64,000 nt of DNA from Microbacterium indicum DSM 19969 (lineage in GTDB: Bacteria > Actinomycetota > Actinomycetes > Actinomycetales > Microbacteriaceae), in the NCBI RefSeq assembly GCF_000422385.1, contig NZ_KE383822.1, positions 46,373 to 110,372 on the forward strand, in the 5' to 3' direction. Positions 21,185 through 29,699 of this stretch are shown here, one piece after another (within the stretch, counting starts at the first letter, position 1; each line of letters opens with the position of its first letter). The notes beneath the pieces were generated by a model. That model saw only the letters and a list, made by a program, of their open reading frames with translations, was not told the DNA's origin and made no database searches. A program made the translations under genes and the position numbers.

Positions 21185-22438
21185 ATGACAACAACGACCT
21201 CCCCGGCGCCCCGCCTGATCACCCCGCTGCGGGTGCTCGGCGCGGTCGCCCACCTCAGCTTCATGGCCTTCTGGGGAGTCGCCGTCGCCCTCCTCGTCGG
21301 AACCCTGCTCGTCGGCGGCGTCGGCGGGCTCGTGTTCCTCGGCCTCGGCGCGATCCTCCTCGTCGGCGTCGTGTACGCGCTCTACGGCGCGGCGTTCCTC
21401 GAGACCGCCCGCGTCGAGGGGCTCTACGGCTTCGGCCTCCCCGTTCTCCGTCCGCGGCGCTCCCCGAAGCGCGGCTTCGTCGGCTTCCTCCACACCATCT
21501 GGATCCAGTTCATCGACGGCGGCATGTGGCGAGCGATCGCCAACCTCGTGCTCTCGACGGTGCTCGGCTGGATCACGTGGGCGCTCATCATGATCGCCGT
21601 CGTCGGCGTGACCGCCGCGTTCGCCCCGCTCTACGCGTCGGAGGACACCGTGCGGCTCGTCGGCGGATCCGTGTCGATCGCATTCGCGCCCGTCGCCGGC
21701 CCGCTGCTCGCCGTCGCGGCGCTCGCCGCGGTCGTCGGAGTCGCGCTGCTCCACGGCGTCCTCGCGCGCCTGCTCGTCGCCCCGATCCGCGAGGCGCAGC
21801 TCACCGCCCAGGTGCGCGACGCATCGACCCAGCGGCAGGAGGCGATCCGCGCCGGCGACGTCGAGCGCACCCGCATCGAGCGCGACCTGCACGACGGCGT
21901 CCAGCCGCGACTCGTCTCGATCGGCATGACGCTCGGCCTCGCCCAGACGAAGATCGACGCGGATCCCGAGGGCGCCAAGGCGCTCGTCGCCGAGGCGCAC
22001 ACCTCGACGAAGGCCGCGATCACCGAGCTGCGCCAGCTGGCGCGCGGGATCCACGCCTCGGTCCTCGACGACCGCGGCCTCGACGCCGCGCTGAGCGCCG
22101 TCGCGAGCCGCTCGCACATCCCCGTGCAGCTCGACGTCCGCATGGACGGCCCCGCGGGGCGCGACGCCGAGGCGGCGATGTACTTCGCGATCGCCGAGAG
22201 CCTCACGAACGCCGCGAAGCACTCGCGGGCGTCGGGCGTGCGGGTCACGGTCCGCTCGCGGCCCGGAGAGCTCTGGGCCCGCGTCGAGGACGACGGGCTG
22301 GGCGGCGCGCGCGTCGTGCCGGGCGGCGGGCTCGACGGCATCATGAATCGCATCACGGCCCTCGGCGGGACGGCTCGTCTCGACAGCCCCGCCGGCGGCC
22401 CCACGTCACTGGAGGTCAGCGTCCCATGCGCATCCTGA
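21185..22438 (+). CDS. Sensor histidine kinase (NarL/LiaS-type)
   Basis: 417 residues. The N-terminal four-helix membrane sensor (about 15-190; PF13796-like 'putative sensor', with GFVGFLHTIWIQF) is followed by a HisKA_3 domain with phosphoacceptor His in ERDLHDGVQPRLVSIG and an HATPase domain with ESLTNAAKHSRA and GGGLDGIMNRI. The gene overlaps the response regulator by 13 bp. Homologues often respond to cell-envelope stress; the signal here is unknown. Confidence 0.92.
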   Translation: MTTTTSPAPRLITPLRVLGAVAHLSFMAFWGVAVALLVGTLLVGGVGGLVFLGLGAILLVGVVYALYGAAFLETARVEGLYGFGLPVLRPRRSPKRGFVGFLHTIWIQFIDGGMWRAIANLVLSTVLGWITWALIMIAVVGVTAAFAPLYASEDTVRLVGGSVSIAFAPVAGPLLAVAALAAVVGVALLHGVLARLLVAPIREAQLTAQVRDASTQRQEAIRAGDVERTRIERDLHDGVQPRLVSIGMTLGLAQTKIDADPEGAKALVAEAHTSTKAAITELRQLARGIHASVLDDRGLDAALSAVASRSHIPVQLDVRMDGPAGRDAEAAMYFAIAESLTNAAKHSRASGVRVTVRSRPGELWARVEDDGLGGARVVPGGGLDGIMNRITALGGTARLDSPAGGPTSLEVSVPCAS

Positions 22439-23124
22439 TCGTCGAAGACTCCGTCCTGCTGCGCGAGGGCCTCTCGCGCCTGCTCGCCGACTCGGGGCAC
22501 GAGGTCGTCTCGGCCCTGCCCGACGCCTCGCGGCTCCTCGCCGCGGCGGCGGACACGGATCCCGATCTCGCGATCCTCGACGTGAGGCTTCCCCCGACCT
22601 TCACCGACGAGGGGATCCGCGCCGCGATCGACCTGCGCCGCCAGGATCCGCGACTCCCGGTCCTCGTCCTCTCGCAGTACGTCGAGGAGCGCTACGCGGC
22701 CGACCTCGTCGCCCAGCAGGGCGGCGGCGTCGGGTACCTCCTGAAGGACCGCGTCACCGACGTCGCCGACTTCCTCGAGGCGATCGGGCGGATCCGCGAG
22801 GGCGCCACGGTGCTCGACCCCGAGGTCGTGTCGCAGCTCCTGACGCGGCGATCGCGCGACGACCGCTTCGCCCGCCTCACCGAGCGCGAGCGCGCCGTCC
22901 TCGCGCTGATCGCCGAGGGCAAGAACAACGCGGCGATCGCACGGCTGCTCTTCGTGAGCGACGGCGCGGTCGAGAAGCACATCACGTCGATCTTCCAGAA
23001 GCTCGACCTCGAGCAGGACGACACGGGCAACCGCCGCGTGCTGGCCGTGCTCGCCCACATCGACGCAACAGCCGCCCCGGGCCCCGTCGGCCCCGCGGCG
23101 CCCCAGAACGGATCACAGCGATGA
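22426..23124 (+). CDS. Response regulator, NarL/FixJ family
   Basis: 232 residues. The receiver domain begins MRILIVEDSVLLREGL; the phosphoacceptor is D52 in AILDVRLPP, with the conserved Ser in VLVLSQY and Lys in YLLKDRV. The C-terminal LuxR helix-turn-helix is LTERERAVLALIAEGKNNAAIA...SDGAVEKHITSIF. GGAGG about 11 nt upstream supports the ATG. It is encoded within the kinase operon and coupled to the DUF4097 gene by an ATGA overlap. Confidence 0.93.
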   Translation: MRILIVEDSVLLREGLSRLLADSGHEVVSALPDASRLLAAAADTDPDLAILDVRLPPTFTDEGIRAAIDLRRQDPRLPVLVLSQYVEERYAADLVAQQGGGVGYLLKDRVTDVADFLEAIGRIREGATVLDPEVVSQLLTRRSRDDRFARLTERERAVLALIAEGKNNAAIARLLFVSDGAVEKHITSIFQKLDLEQDDTGNRRVLAVLAHIDATAAPGPVGPAAPQNGSQR

Positions 23125-23972
23125 CCGATCAGCCCCTGCCTCCCGTCCCTCCCCACCCCGAGCCCCCGCGCCAGGCGCCGTCGTCGAACGCGCGGCTCGG
23201 ATCCCGCGCCCTCGCCGTCACGGTGTCGGTGCTCGGCGGCATCGCGCTCGTCGTCCCCGCCGCGGGGACCGCCTTCGCGACCGTCGCGTCGGCGAGCTTC
23301 GACCGCAGCCGCGACACGGTCTCGGCCGACGCCGCGGGCGTCGACCTCGTCGACCTCACCGTCCCCGCCGGCAGCATGACGGTGCGCTTCGACGACGTCG
23401 ACGAGGTGACGCTCGACGCGCCGTCCGCCGCTCGGTGGTCGCTCGTGCGCGACGGATCCTCGCTCGTCGTCGATCGCGGGAACCTCACCTCGCTCTTCGG
23501 GATCGGCGCGTGGGGCGACGACGGCAACGCGATCCTCACGCTGCCGCGCTCGCTCGAGGGCGTCGACCTCGACGTCGACCTGCTCGCGGGCGGCGCAGAC
23601 ATCGAGGGCGACTTCGGAGCCGTCGTCAGCGAGGTTGACGCGGGCTTCCTCGACATCGAGGGATCCGCCGACACCGTCGAGGCGCGCATGTCGGCGGGCG
23701 GCAGCTCATACGACCTCGCCGACGTGCAGAGCGCCTCGTTCGACATCAGCGCGGGCGGCGTCTCGGCCGACTTCACGGGCGAGGCGCCCGAGGCCGTCGA
23801 CGTGACGCTGAGCGCGGGATCCCTCGACCTCACGGTCCCCGACGAGACCTACGCGGTCACGACGAGCGGCGACTTCGGCGACGTCGACAACGGCCTCGAT
23901 ACCGACCCGTCCGCCCCGCGCACGATCGACGTGACGACCGACGCCGGGAGCGTCTCCCTCTCCGCGGGCTGA
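23121..23972 (+). CDS. DUF4097-type beta-helical repeat protein, membrane-anchored
   Basis: 283 residues. A Pro-rich cytoplasmic tail of ~27 residues is followed by one membrane helix (about 32-55) and a repetitive beta-strand region in which short G/S/D-rich strands recur (VDLDVDLLAGGADIEGDF, VEARMSAGGSSYDLADVQ, VDVTLSAGSLDLTVPD), typical of DUF4097/LiaI-associated proteins. Being coupled to the two-component genes, it may be part of the signal-sensing or target module; this is an inference from position. Confidence 0.8.
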   Translation: MTDQPLPPVPPHPEPPRQAPSSNARLGSRALAVTVSVLGGIALVVPAAGTAFATVASASFDRSRDTVSADAAGVDLVDLTVPAGSMTVRFDDVDEVTLDAPSAARWSLVRDGSSLVVDRGNLTSLFGIGAWGDDGNAILTLPRSLEGVDLDVDLLAGGADIEGDFGAVVSEVDAGFLDIEGSADTVEARMSAGGSSYDLADVQSASFDISAGGVSADFTGEAPEAVDVTLSAGSLDLTVPDETYAVTTSGDFGDVDNGLDTDPSAPRTIDVTTDAGSVSLSAG

Positions 23973-24020
23973 CCGTCGGTCCACCCGCCCCGCCGGTAGG
24001 GTGGGGCGGGTGATCGACGC

Positions 24021-24821
24021 ATGAACGCAGTCCAGTCCCGCGGGTCCCGGGCCATCCTCACGTTCCTCGGCATCGGCCTCCTCTCGGGGTTCATGTCGGG
24101 GCTCTTCGGCGTCGGGGGCGGGACCGTCATCGTCCCGATGCTCGTGACGTTCGCGGTCTTCACGCAGAAGTACGCGTCGGGGACATCGGGCGCCTCGATC
24201 ATCGTCACGGCCTCGGTCGGCGTGATCAGCTACGCGATCGACGGCCAGGTCGACTGGCTCGCGGCGCTCCTGCTCGCGATCGGCGGCATCGTCGGGGCCC
24301 CGATCGGGGCGTCGCTGCTGCACCGGCTGAGCGAGGCGTTCCTGCGCTGGTTCTTCGTCGGGTTCCTGCTCGTCGTGATCGTGAGCCTGTTCTTCATCAT
24401 CCCCGACCGCGACGCGTCCGTCCCGCTCAACGTCTGGCTGGGCATCGCGCTCGTTGCGCTCGGCGTCGTCACGGGGATCCTCTCGGGTCTCATCGGCGTC
24501 GGCGGCGGCATCATCGTCGTCCCCGTGCTGATCCTCGTCTTCGGGGCGAGCGACCTCGTCGCGAAGGGCACGTCGCTCCTCATGATGATCCCCACGACGA
24601 TCTCGGGCGCGTGGAAGAACGCCAGGAACCACAACATCGACTTCGTGGCCGCGGCGGTCATCGCCGTCGCGACGGTCGTCACGACGCCGCTCGGAACCCT
24701 CGTCGCGACGCACGTGGATCCGTTCGTCGGAAACCTGCTCTTCGCCGCGTTCCTGCTCGTGATCGCGGTGCAGATGGGGCTGAAGGCCCGCAGGGCCTCG
24801 CGCAACAAGAAGGAGGCCTGA
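24021..24821 (+). CDS. Sulfite/sulfoacetate exporter, TauE/SafE family
   Basis: A 266-residue membrane protein with about 8 helices. The two half-repeats characteristic of the family are visible as FMSGLFGVGGGTVIVPML near residue 22 and GILSGLIGVGGGIIVVPVL near 150. Members move sulfite, sulfoacetate or other organosulfur anions; the substrate is not determinable. The stop overlaps the next start by one base. Confidence 0.88.
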   Translation: MNAVQSRGSRAILTFLGIGLLSGFMSGLFGVGGGTVIVPMLVTFAVFTQKYASGTSGASIIVTASVGVISYAIDGQVDWLAALLLAIGGIVGAPIGASLLHRLSEAFLRWFFVGFLLVVIVSLFFIIPDRDASVPLNVWLGIALVALGVVTGILSGLIGVGGGIIVVPVLILVFGASDLVAKGTSLLMMIPTTISGAWKNARNHNIDFVAAAVIAVATVVTTPLGTLVATHVDPFVGNLLFAAFLLVIAVQMGLKARRASRNKKEA

Positions 24822-25273
24822 TGGCCGTCGACCCCGAGCTCGCGAGCCGCGAGTTCCCACCCACCGCCCCGTATCTCGTGGGGCGCGAGAAGGTGCGCGA
24901 GTTCGCTCGCGCCGTCTTCGCGACCGCGCCGCAGCACACCGACGTCGAGGCCGCCCGCGCCCAGGGCTACGCCGACGTCGTGGCGCCGCCGACCTTCGCG
25001 ATGCTCATCGCGAACGACGCGCTGCAGTTCATGCTCGACGACCCGACGACGGGGATCTCGCTCGAGCGCGCGCTGCACACCGACCAGTCGTTCACCTGGT
25101 CCCGGCCGATCGTCGCGGGCGACGAGCTGACGGGCCGGATCCGCGTCACGCGCGTGCGCGCGATGGGCGCCGCGTCGATGGTGGCGAGCGAGACCGAGAT
25201 CGTGGATCAGAACGGCGAGCACGTCGTCACGGCGGCGTCGACGCTCCTGATCTCGTCGGACGAGGAGGCGTGA
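24821..25273 (+). CDS. MaoC N-terminal / FAS1-type dehydratase domain protein (HadA/C-like)
   Basis: 150 residues, a hot-dog fold half of a (3R)-hydroxyacyl-ACP dehydratase. Recognisable features are FPPTAPYLVGREKVREFARAV at the N-terminus, the substrate loop PPTFAMLI, and HTDQSFTWSRPIVAGDELTG. In mycobacteria HadA or HadC pairs with HadB to dehydrate fatty-acyl intermediates; the adjacent gene supplies the HadB-like half. An AGGAGG ribosome-binding site lies directly before the ATG. Confidence 0.88.
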   Translation: MAVDPELASREFPPTAPYLVGREKVREFARAVFATAPQHTDVEAARAQGYADVVAPPTFAMLIANDALQFMLDDPTTGISLERALHTDQSFTWSRPIVAGDELTGRIRVTRVRAMGAASMVASETEIVDQNGEHVVTAASTLLISSDEEA

Positions 25274-25683
25274 TGGAACTCGCAGGACTCGAGAAGGGCC
25301 AGGTCGTCGCCGAGCGCTCGCAGCACCTCACGCGCGACTCGCTCGTGCGCTACGCGGGCGCATCCGGCGACTTCAACCCGATCCACTACCGCGACGACGT
25401 CGCGCAGCGCGTGGGACTCGAGGGCGTCCTCGCCCACGGGATGCTCACGATGGGCCTCGCGTCGTCGATCGTCGGCGAGCTCGTGGGCGACACGAGCCGC
25501 ATCGCGTCGTACGTCGTGCGCTTCACCAAGCCCGTGCTCGTCGACCCCGAGGCGGGCGCCGACGTCGACGTCGCCGTGACCGTCGGAGCGGTGAACGACG
25601 ACGGATCCGTCCGCCTCGACCTCGCCGTCACGACCGGGGGCCAGAAGGTGCTCGGCAAGGCGCAGCTCGTCGTCCGCGCATGA
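25273..25683 (+). CDS. MaoC family dehydratase (HadB-like)
   Basis: 136 residues. The hydratase 2 motif is intact: YAGASGDFNPIHYRDDVA supplies the catalytic Asp/His, followed by GMLTMGLASSIVGELVGD. It presumably forms a heterodimer with the product of the preceding gene. A GTG three bases upstream is possible, but the ATG has better spacing to GAGGAGG. The stop overlaps the murB ATG. Confidence 0.9.
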   Translation: MELAGLEKGQVVAERSQHLTRDSLVRYAGASGDFNPIHYRDDVAQRVGLEGVLAHGMLTMGLASSIVGELVGDTSRIASYVVRFTKPVLVDPEAGADVDVAVTVGAVNDDGSVRLDLAVTTGGQKVLGKAQLVVRA

Positions 25684-26801
25684 CGACGCCGCTCTCCAAG
25701 CTCACGACGATGGGCGTGGGCGCCGCGCCCGCCCGCATGGTCGACGCCGCGACGCGCGAGGAGCTCGTCTCCGCGCTGCGCGAGGCGTGGGACTCGGGCG
25801 ACGAGTGGTTCGTCCTCGGGGGCGGATCCAACACCCTCGCGGGCGACGAGCCGTTCGACGGAACCGTGATCCGGGTCCTCACGACGGGCTTCGCGCCCGT
25901 CGACGGGGCGCCCGAAGGCTTCCAGCGCGTCGTGATCGAGGCGGGGCAGAACTGGGACGACTTCGTCGCCTGGGCCGTGTCGCAGGGGCTCGCGGGCGTC
26001 GAGGCGATGAGCGGGATCCCCGGAACCGCGGGCGCCGCCCCGATCCAGAACGTCGGCGCCTACGGGCAGGAGATCGTCGAGACGCTCGTCGCCGTGACGC
26101 TCCTCGACGAGGCGACGGGCGAGCTCTCGCACGTGCCGGCCGCCGACCTCGGGCTCGGCCCGCGCACCTCGGTGCTCAAGCGGCACTACGGATCAGAGCC
26201 GCTCCGATCGGCCGTCGTCATCGACCTGACGCTCGACCTCGCGGTCGTGGGGACGGATCCGCGCCCGCTCGAGAGCGAGCGGCTGCGCGCGGCGCTGCGC
26301 GTCGGGACCGAGCCGATCTCGCTCGCCGAGACGCGCGATCGGGTCCTCGCGATCCGCGCGTCGAAGGGCATGGTGCTCGACCCGGACGACGCCGACACGC
26401 GCAGCGCGGGCTCGTTCTTCAACAACCCGATCGTGGGCGAGGCGACGTCGCGCGCCCTTCCGGCCGACTGCCCGCGGTGGCCCGTCGAGCCGGAGCCCGC
26501 GGCCGATCAAGTGTTCGAGCTCGCGACGTGGGATGGCCAGGTCGCCCCGCCGACGTCGGCGCCCGCGATGGTGAAGGTCAGTGCCGCGTGGCTCATCGAG
26601 CACGCGGGCCTCGCGAAGGGCTTCCGCCTCGGCGACTCGCGCGCGTCCCTCTCGACCAAGCACACGCTTGCGCTCACGAACCGCGGGGGAGCGACGGCCG
26701 AGGAGGTCGCCGAGCTCGCCCGCTTCGTGCGCACGCGCGTCGCCGCCGAGTTCGGCATCGAGCTCAACCCCGAGCCCGTCTTCCTGGGCCCCACCCTCTG
26801 A
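25680..26801 (+). CDS. murB: UDP-N-acetylmuramate dehydrogenase
   Basis: FAD-dependent reduction of UDP-GlcNAc-enolpyruvate to UDP-MurNAc in peptidoglycan synthesis. The 373-residue protein has TTMGVGAAPARMVDA near the start, FAD-binding VLGGGSNTLAGDEPFDG, GIPGTAGAAPIQNVGAYGQE, the catalytic Ser in AGSFFNNPIV and a C-terminal KHTLALTNRGGATAEEV. In actinobacteria murB often follows hadABC, as here. It is translationally coupled to the dehydratase gene and followed by a perfect 31-bp palindrome. Confidence 0.95.
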   Translation: MTTPLSKLTTMGVGAAPARMVDAATREELVSALREAWDSGDEWFVLGGGSNTLAGDEPFDGTVIRVLTTGFAPVDGAPEGFQRVVIEAGQNWDDFVAWAVSQGLAGVEAMSGIPGTAGAAPIQNVGAYGQEIVETLVAVTLLDEATGELSHVPAADLGLGPRTSVLKRHYGSEPLRSAVVIDLTLDLAVVGTDPRPLESERLRAALRVGTEPISLAETRDRVLAIRASKGMVLDPDDADTRSAGSFFNNPIVGEATSRALPADCPRWPVEPEPAADQVFELATWDGQVAPPTSAPAMVKVSAAWLIEHAGLAKGFRLGDSRASLSTKHTLALTNRGGATAEEVAELARFVRTRVAAEFGIELNPEPVFLGPTL

Positions 26802-26806
26802 CCGAA

Positions 26807-26871
26807 GACTCTCCTTTTCTCCGTGTTTTCCCCACGCGAGGCGTGGGGAAAACACGGAGAAAAGGAGAGTC
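26807..26871. terminator. Perfect 31-bp inverted repeat between convergent genes
   Basis: Bases 26807-26837 are exactly complementary to 26841-26871, with a 3-nt GAG loop. The arms contain CCTTTTCTCC and GTTTTCCCC tracts, so each strand presents a long GC-rich hairpin with internal T runs. It sits between the murB stop and the aminotransferase stop and is most simply a bidirectional terminator, though the perfection and length are exceptional. Confidence 0.85.
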
Positions 26872-26880
26872 GAGGGTGGG

Positions 26881-28080
26881 TCAGGCGAAGAGGCGCTGGA
26901 GGCGCTGCACGCCCTCGAGGAGCTGGTCGTCGCCGAGGGCGTAGCTCAGGCGCAGGTAGCCCGACGGGCCGAAGGCCTCGCCCGGCACGACCGCGACCTC
27001 GGCCTCCTCGAGGATGTACTCGGCGAGCTCGACCGTCGTCTCGATCCGGCGGCCGCCCCACTCGCGGCCCAGGAGGCCCGTGACGTCGGGGTACACGTAG
27101 AACGCGCCCTGCGGGACGGGGACGACGACGCCCGGGATCTTCGAGAGCTCGGCGACGATGAGGCGGCGGCGACGATCGAACGCCTCGCGGAACTCCTCCG
27201 CCGCGTCCTGCGGGCCCGAGAGGGCCGCGGCGGCGGCGAGCTGCGCCACGTTGTTGACGTTGCTCGTCAGGTGCGACTGCAGGTTCGCGGCGAGGGCGAT
27301 CGCGTCGGCCGGCCCGACCATCCAGCCCACGCGCCACCCCGTCATCGCATACGTCTTCGCGACGCCGTTCAGCAGGATCGTCTGCCCCGCGACCTCGGGA
27401 ACGGCCTCGACGATCGAGACGGCCTTCGCGCCGTCGTAGGTGAGGTTCTGGTAGATCTCGTCCGACACGACCCACACGCTGTGCTCGAGCGCCCAGCGCG
27501 CGATCGCCGCGGTCTCCTCGGGCGTGTAGACGGATCCCGTCGGGTTCGACGGCGAGACGAACACGACGGCCTTCGTCTTCTCGGTGCGGGCGGCCTCGAG
27601 CTGCTCGACCGTGACCTTGTACTCCTGGTCCGCGCCGGCGAAGACGGGCACGGCGGATCCGTCGGCGAGCTGGATCGCCTCGGGGTACGTCGTCCAGTAC
27701 GGCGCGGGCAGCAGGACCTCGTCGCCGGGGTTCAGGATCGCCTGGAACGCCTGATACACCGCCTGCTTGCCGCCGTTCGTCACGACGATCTGGCTCGCGG
27801 CGACCTCGAGCCCCGAGTCGCGGCGGGTCTTCTCGATGATCGCGGCCTTGAGCGCCGGGAGGCCGGCGGCGGGCGAGTAGCGGAAGTTCGCGGCGTCGTC
27901 GAGGGCCGCGCGGGCCGCGTCGACGACGGCGGGAGGCGTGGCGAAATCGGGCTCGCCGGCCGCGTACGAGATGATGCGCCGCCCCTCGGCCTTCATGGCC
28001 TTGGCCTTGGCGTCGACCTTGAGGGTCGCCGACTCGGCGATGGCGGAGATCTTGCGGGAGAGCGGGGCGCGTTCGGTCAC
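26881..28080 (-). CDS. aspC: Pyridoxal-phosphate aminotransferase (aspartate aminotransferase type Ib)
   Basis: Interconverts aspartate/2-oxoglutarate and oxaloacetate/glutamate. The 399-residue class I aminotransferase shows [48 protein letters not shown] and the PLP-lysine in [17 protein letters not shown]. The GTG at 28080 gives the usual N-terminus [18 protein letters not shown]; an ATG at 28116 would add 12 residues. Its position upstream of trnW-secE-nusG on the opposite strand is usual for actinobacteria. Confidence 0.93.
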   Translation of the reverse strand: MTERAPLSRKISAIAESATLKVDAKAKAMKAEGRRIISYAAGEPDFATPPAVVDAARAALDDAANFRYSPAAGLPALKAAIIEKTRRDSGLEVAASQIVVTNGGKQAVYQAFQAILNPGDEVLLPAPYWTTYPEAIQLADGSAVPVFAGADQEYKVTVEQLEAARTEKTKAVVFVSPSNPTGSVYTPEETAAIARWALEHSVWVVSDEIYQNLTYDGAKAVSIVEAVPEVAGQTILLNGVAKTYAMTGWRVGWMVGPADAIALAANLQSHLTSNVNNVAQLAAAAALSGPQDAAEEFREAFDRRRRLIVAELSKIPGVVVPVPQGAFYVYPDVTGLLGREWGGRRIETTVELAEYILEEAEVAVVPGEAFGPSGYLRLSYALGDDQLLEGVQRLQRLFA

Positions 28081-28154
28081 GCGACCAGCGTACCGATCGG
28101 GCCGCGGGATCGGCACGCCCCGTGCGCCGTGACGCGCGCGGGTTCCCGGCTCGA

Positions 28155-28184
28155 TTGGCCGGGCGCCGAGCCATGCCGTATGCT
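28155..28184 (+). promoter_or_regulatory. Candidate promoter of trnW-secE-nusG
   Basis: TTGGCC (28155-28160) and TATGCT (28179-28184) are separated by 18 nt, about 87 bp before the tRNA. No other strong pair is seen in the gap. Confidence 0.5.
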
Positions 28185-28271
28185 TGATCGAGCAGTTGTT
28201 TGCTGCATTCTTTCGCTGTGCCCGGCACCGCGATCGCGTACGGCAGGCACCTCGAGGCCCGACGGGCCTCT

Positions 28272-28344
<73 letters not shown>

Positions 28345-28380
28345 CGCGTCAGCGGCACGCTGACTCACGAAAGGTGACGA

Positions 28381-28638
28381 ATGTCTCAGGACGCGGTCGG
28401 CGGGTTCGCCGCTCGGGGCGCGAGCGCCGGGAAGAAGCCGAACTTCTTCATGCGCATCGTGATCTTCTTCCGCCAGGTCATCTCCGAGCTCCGCAAGGTG
28501 GTCACGCCCACCCGCAAGGAGCTCCTGACCTTCACGGGCGTCGTCCTCGGTTTCGTCATCGTCATGATGGCGCTGATCCTCGGGCTCGACACCGTGTTCT
28601 CGTGGGTGGTGAACGTCGTCTTCGGCGTTCCCTCCTGA
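28381..28638 (+). CDS. secE: Preprotein translocase subunit SecE
   Basis: 85 residues. It stabilises the SecYEG channel. The single C-terminal membrane helix (about 55-78) follows the conserved amphipathic VISELRKVVTPTRKELLTFT. AAAGG upstream supports the ATG. The gene lies 36 bp after trnW and 18 bp before nusG. Confidence 0.95.
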   Translation: MSQDAVGGFAARGASAGKKPNFFMRIVIFFRQVISELRKVVTPTRKELLTFTGVVLGFVIVMMALILGLDTVFSWVVNVVFGVPS

Positions 28639-28656
28639 TCCGGAAAGAGGCACCAC

Positions 28657-29646
28657 GTGGCTGAGAAGCACATCGACGACGCCGACTGGGCCCCCGCGGC
28701 CGAGCAGTCGAGCGAAGACGACGAGGCCCAGACGGGCAACTACCTCGCGGCCGAGGAGGCCGCAAGCGCCTCCGCCGAAAGCGGAGCCGTGCACGTCGAC
28801 GGCGAAGGCGAGCCGGCCGACGACTCCATCGAGATCGACGACCCGGAGGCAGACGCGATCGTGAACGACGCACTCAACATCGACGAGACCGCCGAGGTCG
28901 AGGCCGCGGCCGAGGTCCTCACCGACGCGAGCGCCGAGGAGGCGAGCGAGGCGGCCGAGCGTGCGGCCGAGGTCGTGACGCCGTTCGAGGGCGAGGAGCC
29001 CGCCGAGGGCGCCGAGGACGAGGACCCGTACGCCGAGTTCCGCGCCGAGCTGCGGATCCTCGAGGGCAAGTGGTACGTCATCCACACCTACGCGGGCTTC
29101 GAGCGCAAGGTCAAGGCCAACATCGAGCAGCGCAAGTCCACCCTCGAGGTCGAGGACGACATCTACCAGATCGAGGTCCCGATGGAGGACGTCGTCGAGA
29201 TCAAGAACGGGCAGCGCAAGATGGTCACGCGCGTCCGGATCCCCGGCTACGTGCTCGTGCGCATGGAGCTCAACGAGGACACCTGGTCGGTCGTCCGCAA
29301 CACCCCTGGCGTGACGGGCTTCGTCGGCAACGCGCACCAGCCGGTCGCGCTGCGCTTCGAAGAGGCGTTCAACATGCTCAAGCCGATCGCCGAGATCCGC
29401 GAGGCCGAGAAGGCCGCGGCGGGCGACGAGCAGGCCAAGAAGACGAACGAGTCGCGCACGATCGCGGCCGAGGTCGACTTCGAGATCGGCGAGACGATCA
29501 CGATCAAGGACGGCTCGTTCGCGGGCCTGCCTGGTTCGATCAGCGAGATCAGCCCCGCGAGCGGCAAGCTCACGGTCCTCGTCTCGCTCTTTGAACGCGA
29601 GACCCCGGTCGAGCTCTCGTTCGACCAGGTCACCAAGATGAACTGA
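28657..29646 (+). CDS. nusG: Transcription termination/antitermination factor NusG
   Basis: 329 residues. The first ~125 form an acidic Ala/Glu-rich extension typical of high-GC actinobacteria. The NGN domain then begins at KWYVIHTYAGFERKVKANIE and includes RKMVTRVRIPGYVLVRM and NTPGVTGFVG; the KOW domain at the C-terminus has ETITIKDGSFAGLPGSISEI. The GTG start is backed by GAAAGAGG. A strong terminator follows at 29664-29695. Confidence 0.96.
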   Translation: MAEKHIDDADWAPAAEQSSEDDEAQTGNYLAAEEAASASAESGAVHVDGEGEPADDSIEIDDPEADAIVNDALNIDETAEVEAAAEVLTDASAEEASEAAERAAEVVTPFEGEEPAEGAEDEDPYAEFRAELRILEGKWYVIHTYAGFERKVKANIEQRKSTLEVEDDIYQIEVPMEDVVEIKNGQRKMVTRVRIPGYVLVRMELNEDTWSVVRNTPGVTGFVGNAHQPVALRFEEAFNMLKPIAEIREAEKAAAGDEQAKKTNESRTIAAEVDFEIGETITIKDGSFAGLPGSISEISPASGKLTVLVSLFERETPVELSFDQVTKMN

Positions 29647-29663
29647 CGCGCCTCCGCGCGAAA

Positions 29664-29695
29664 CGGAACGGCCGCCCCTCGGGGCGGCCGTTCCG
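29664..29695 (+). terminator. Intrinsic terminator after nusG
   Basis: CGGAACGGCCGCCCC (29664-29678) is perfectly complementary to 29681-29695; the tip will open to a small loop. It lies between the nusG stop and the convergent ABC permease stop, so it can serve both directions. Confidence 0.85.
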
Positions 29696-29699
29696 CGTC

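Noticed and set aside
28116..28116. ATG at 28116 as start of the aminotransferase
   Set aside because: The extra 12 residues are outside the family alignment; the GTG at 28080 fits the usual N-terminus.
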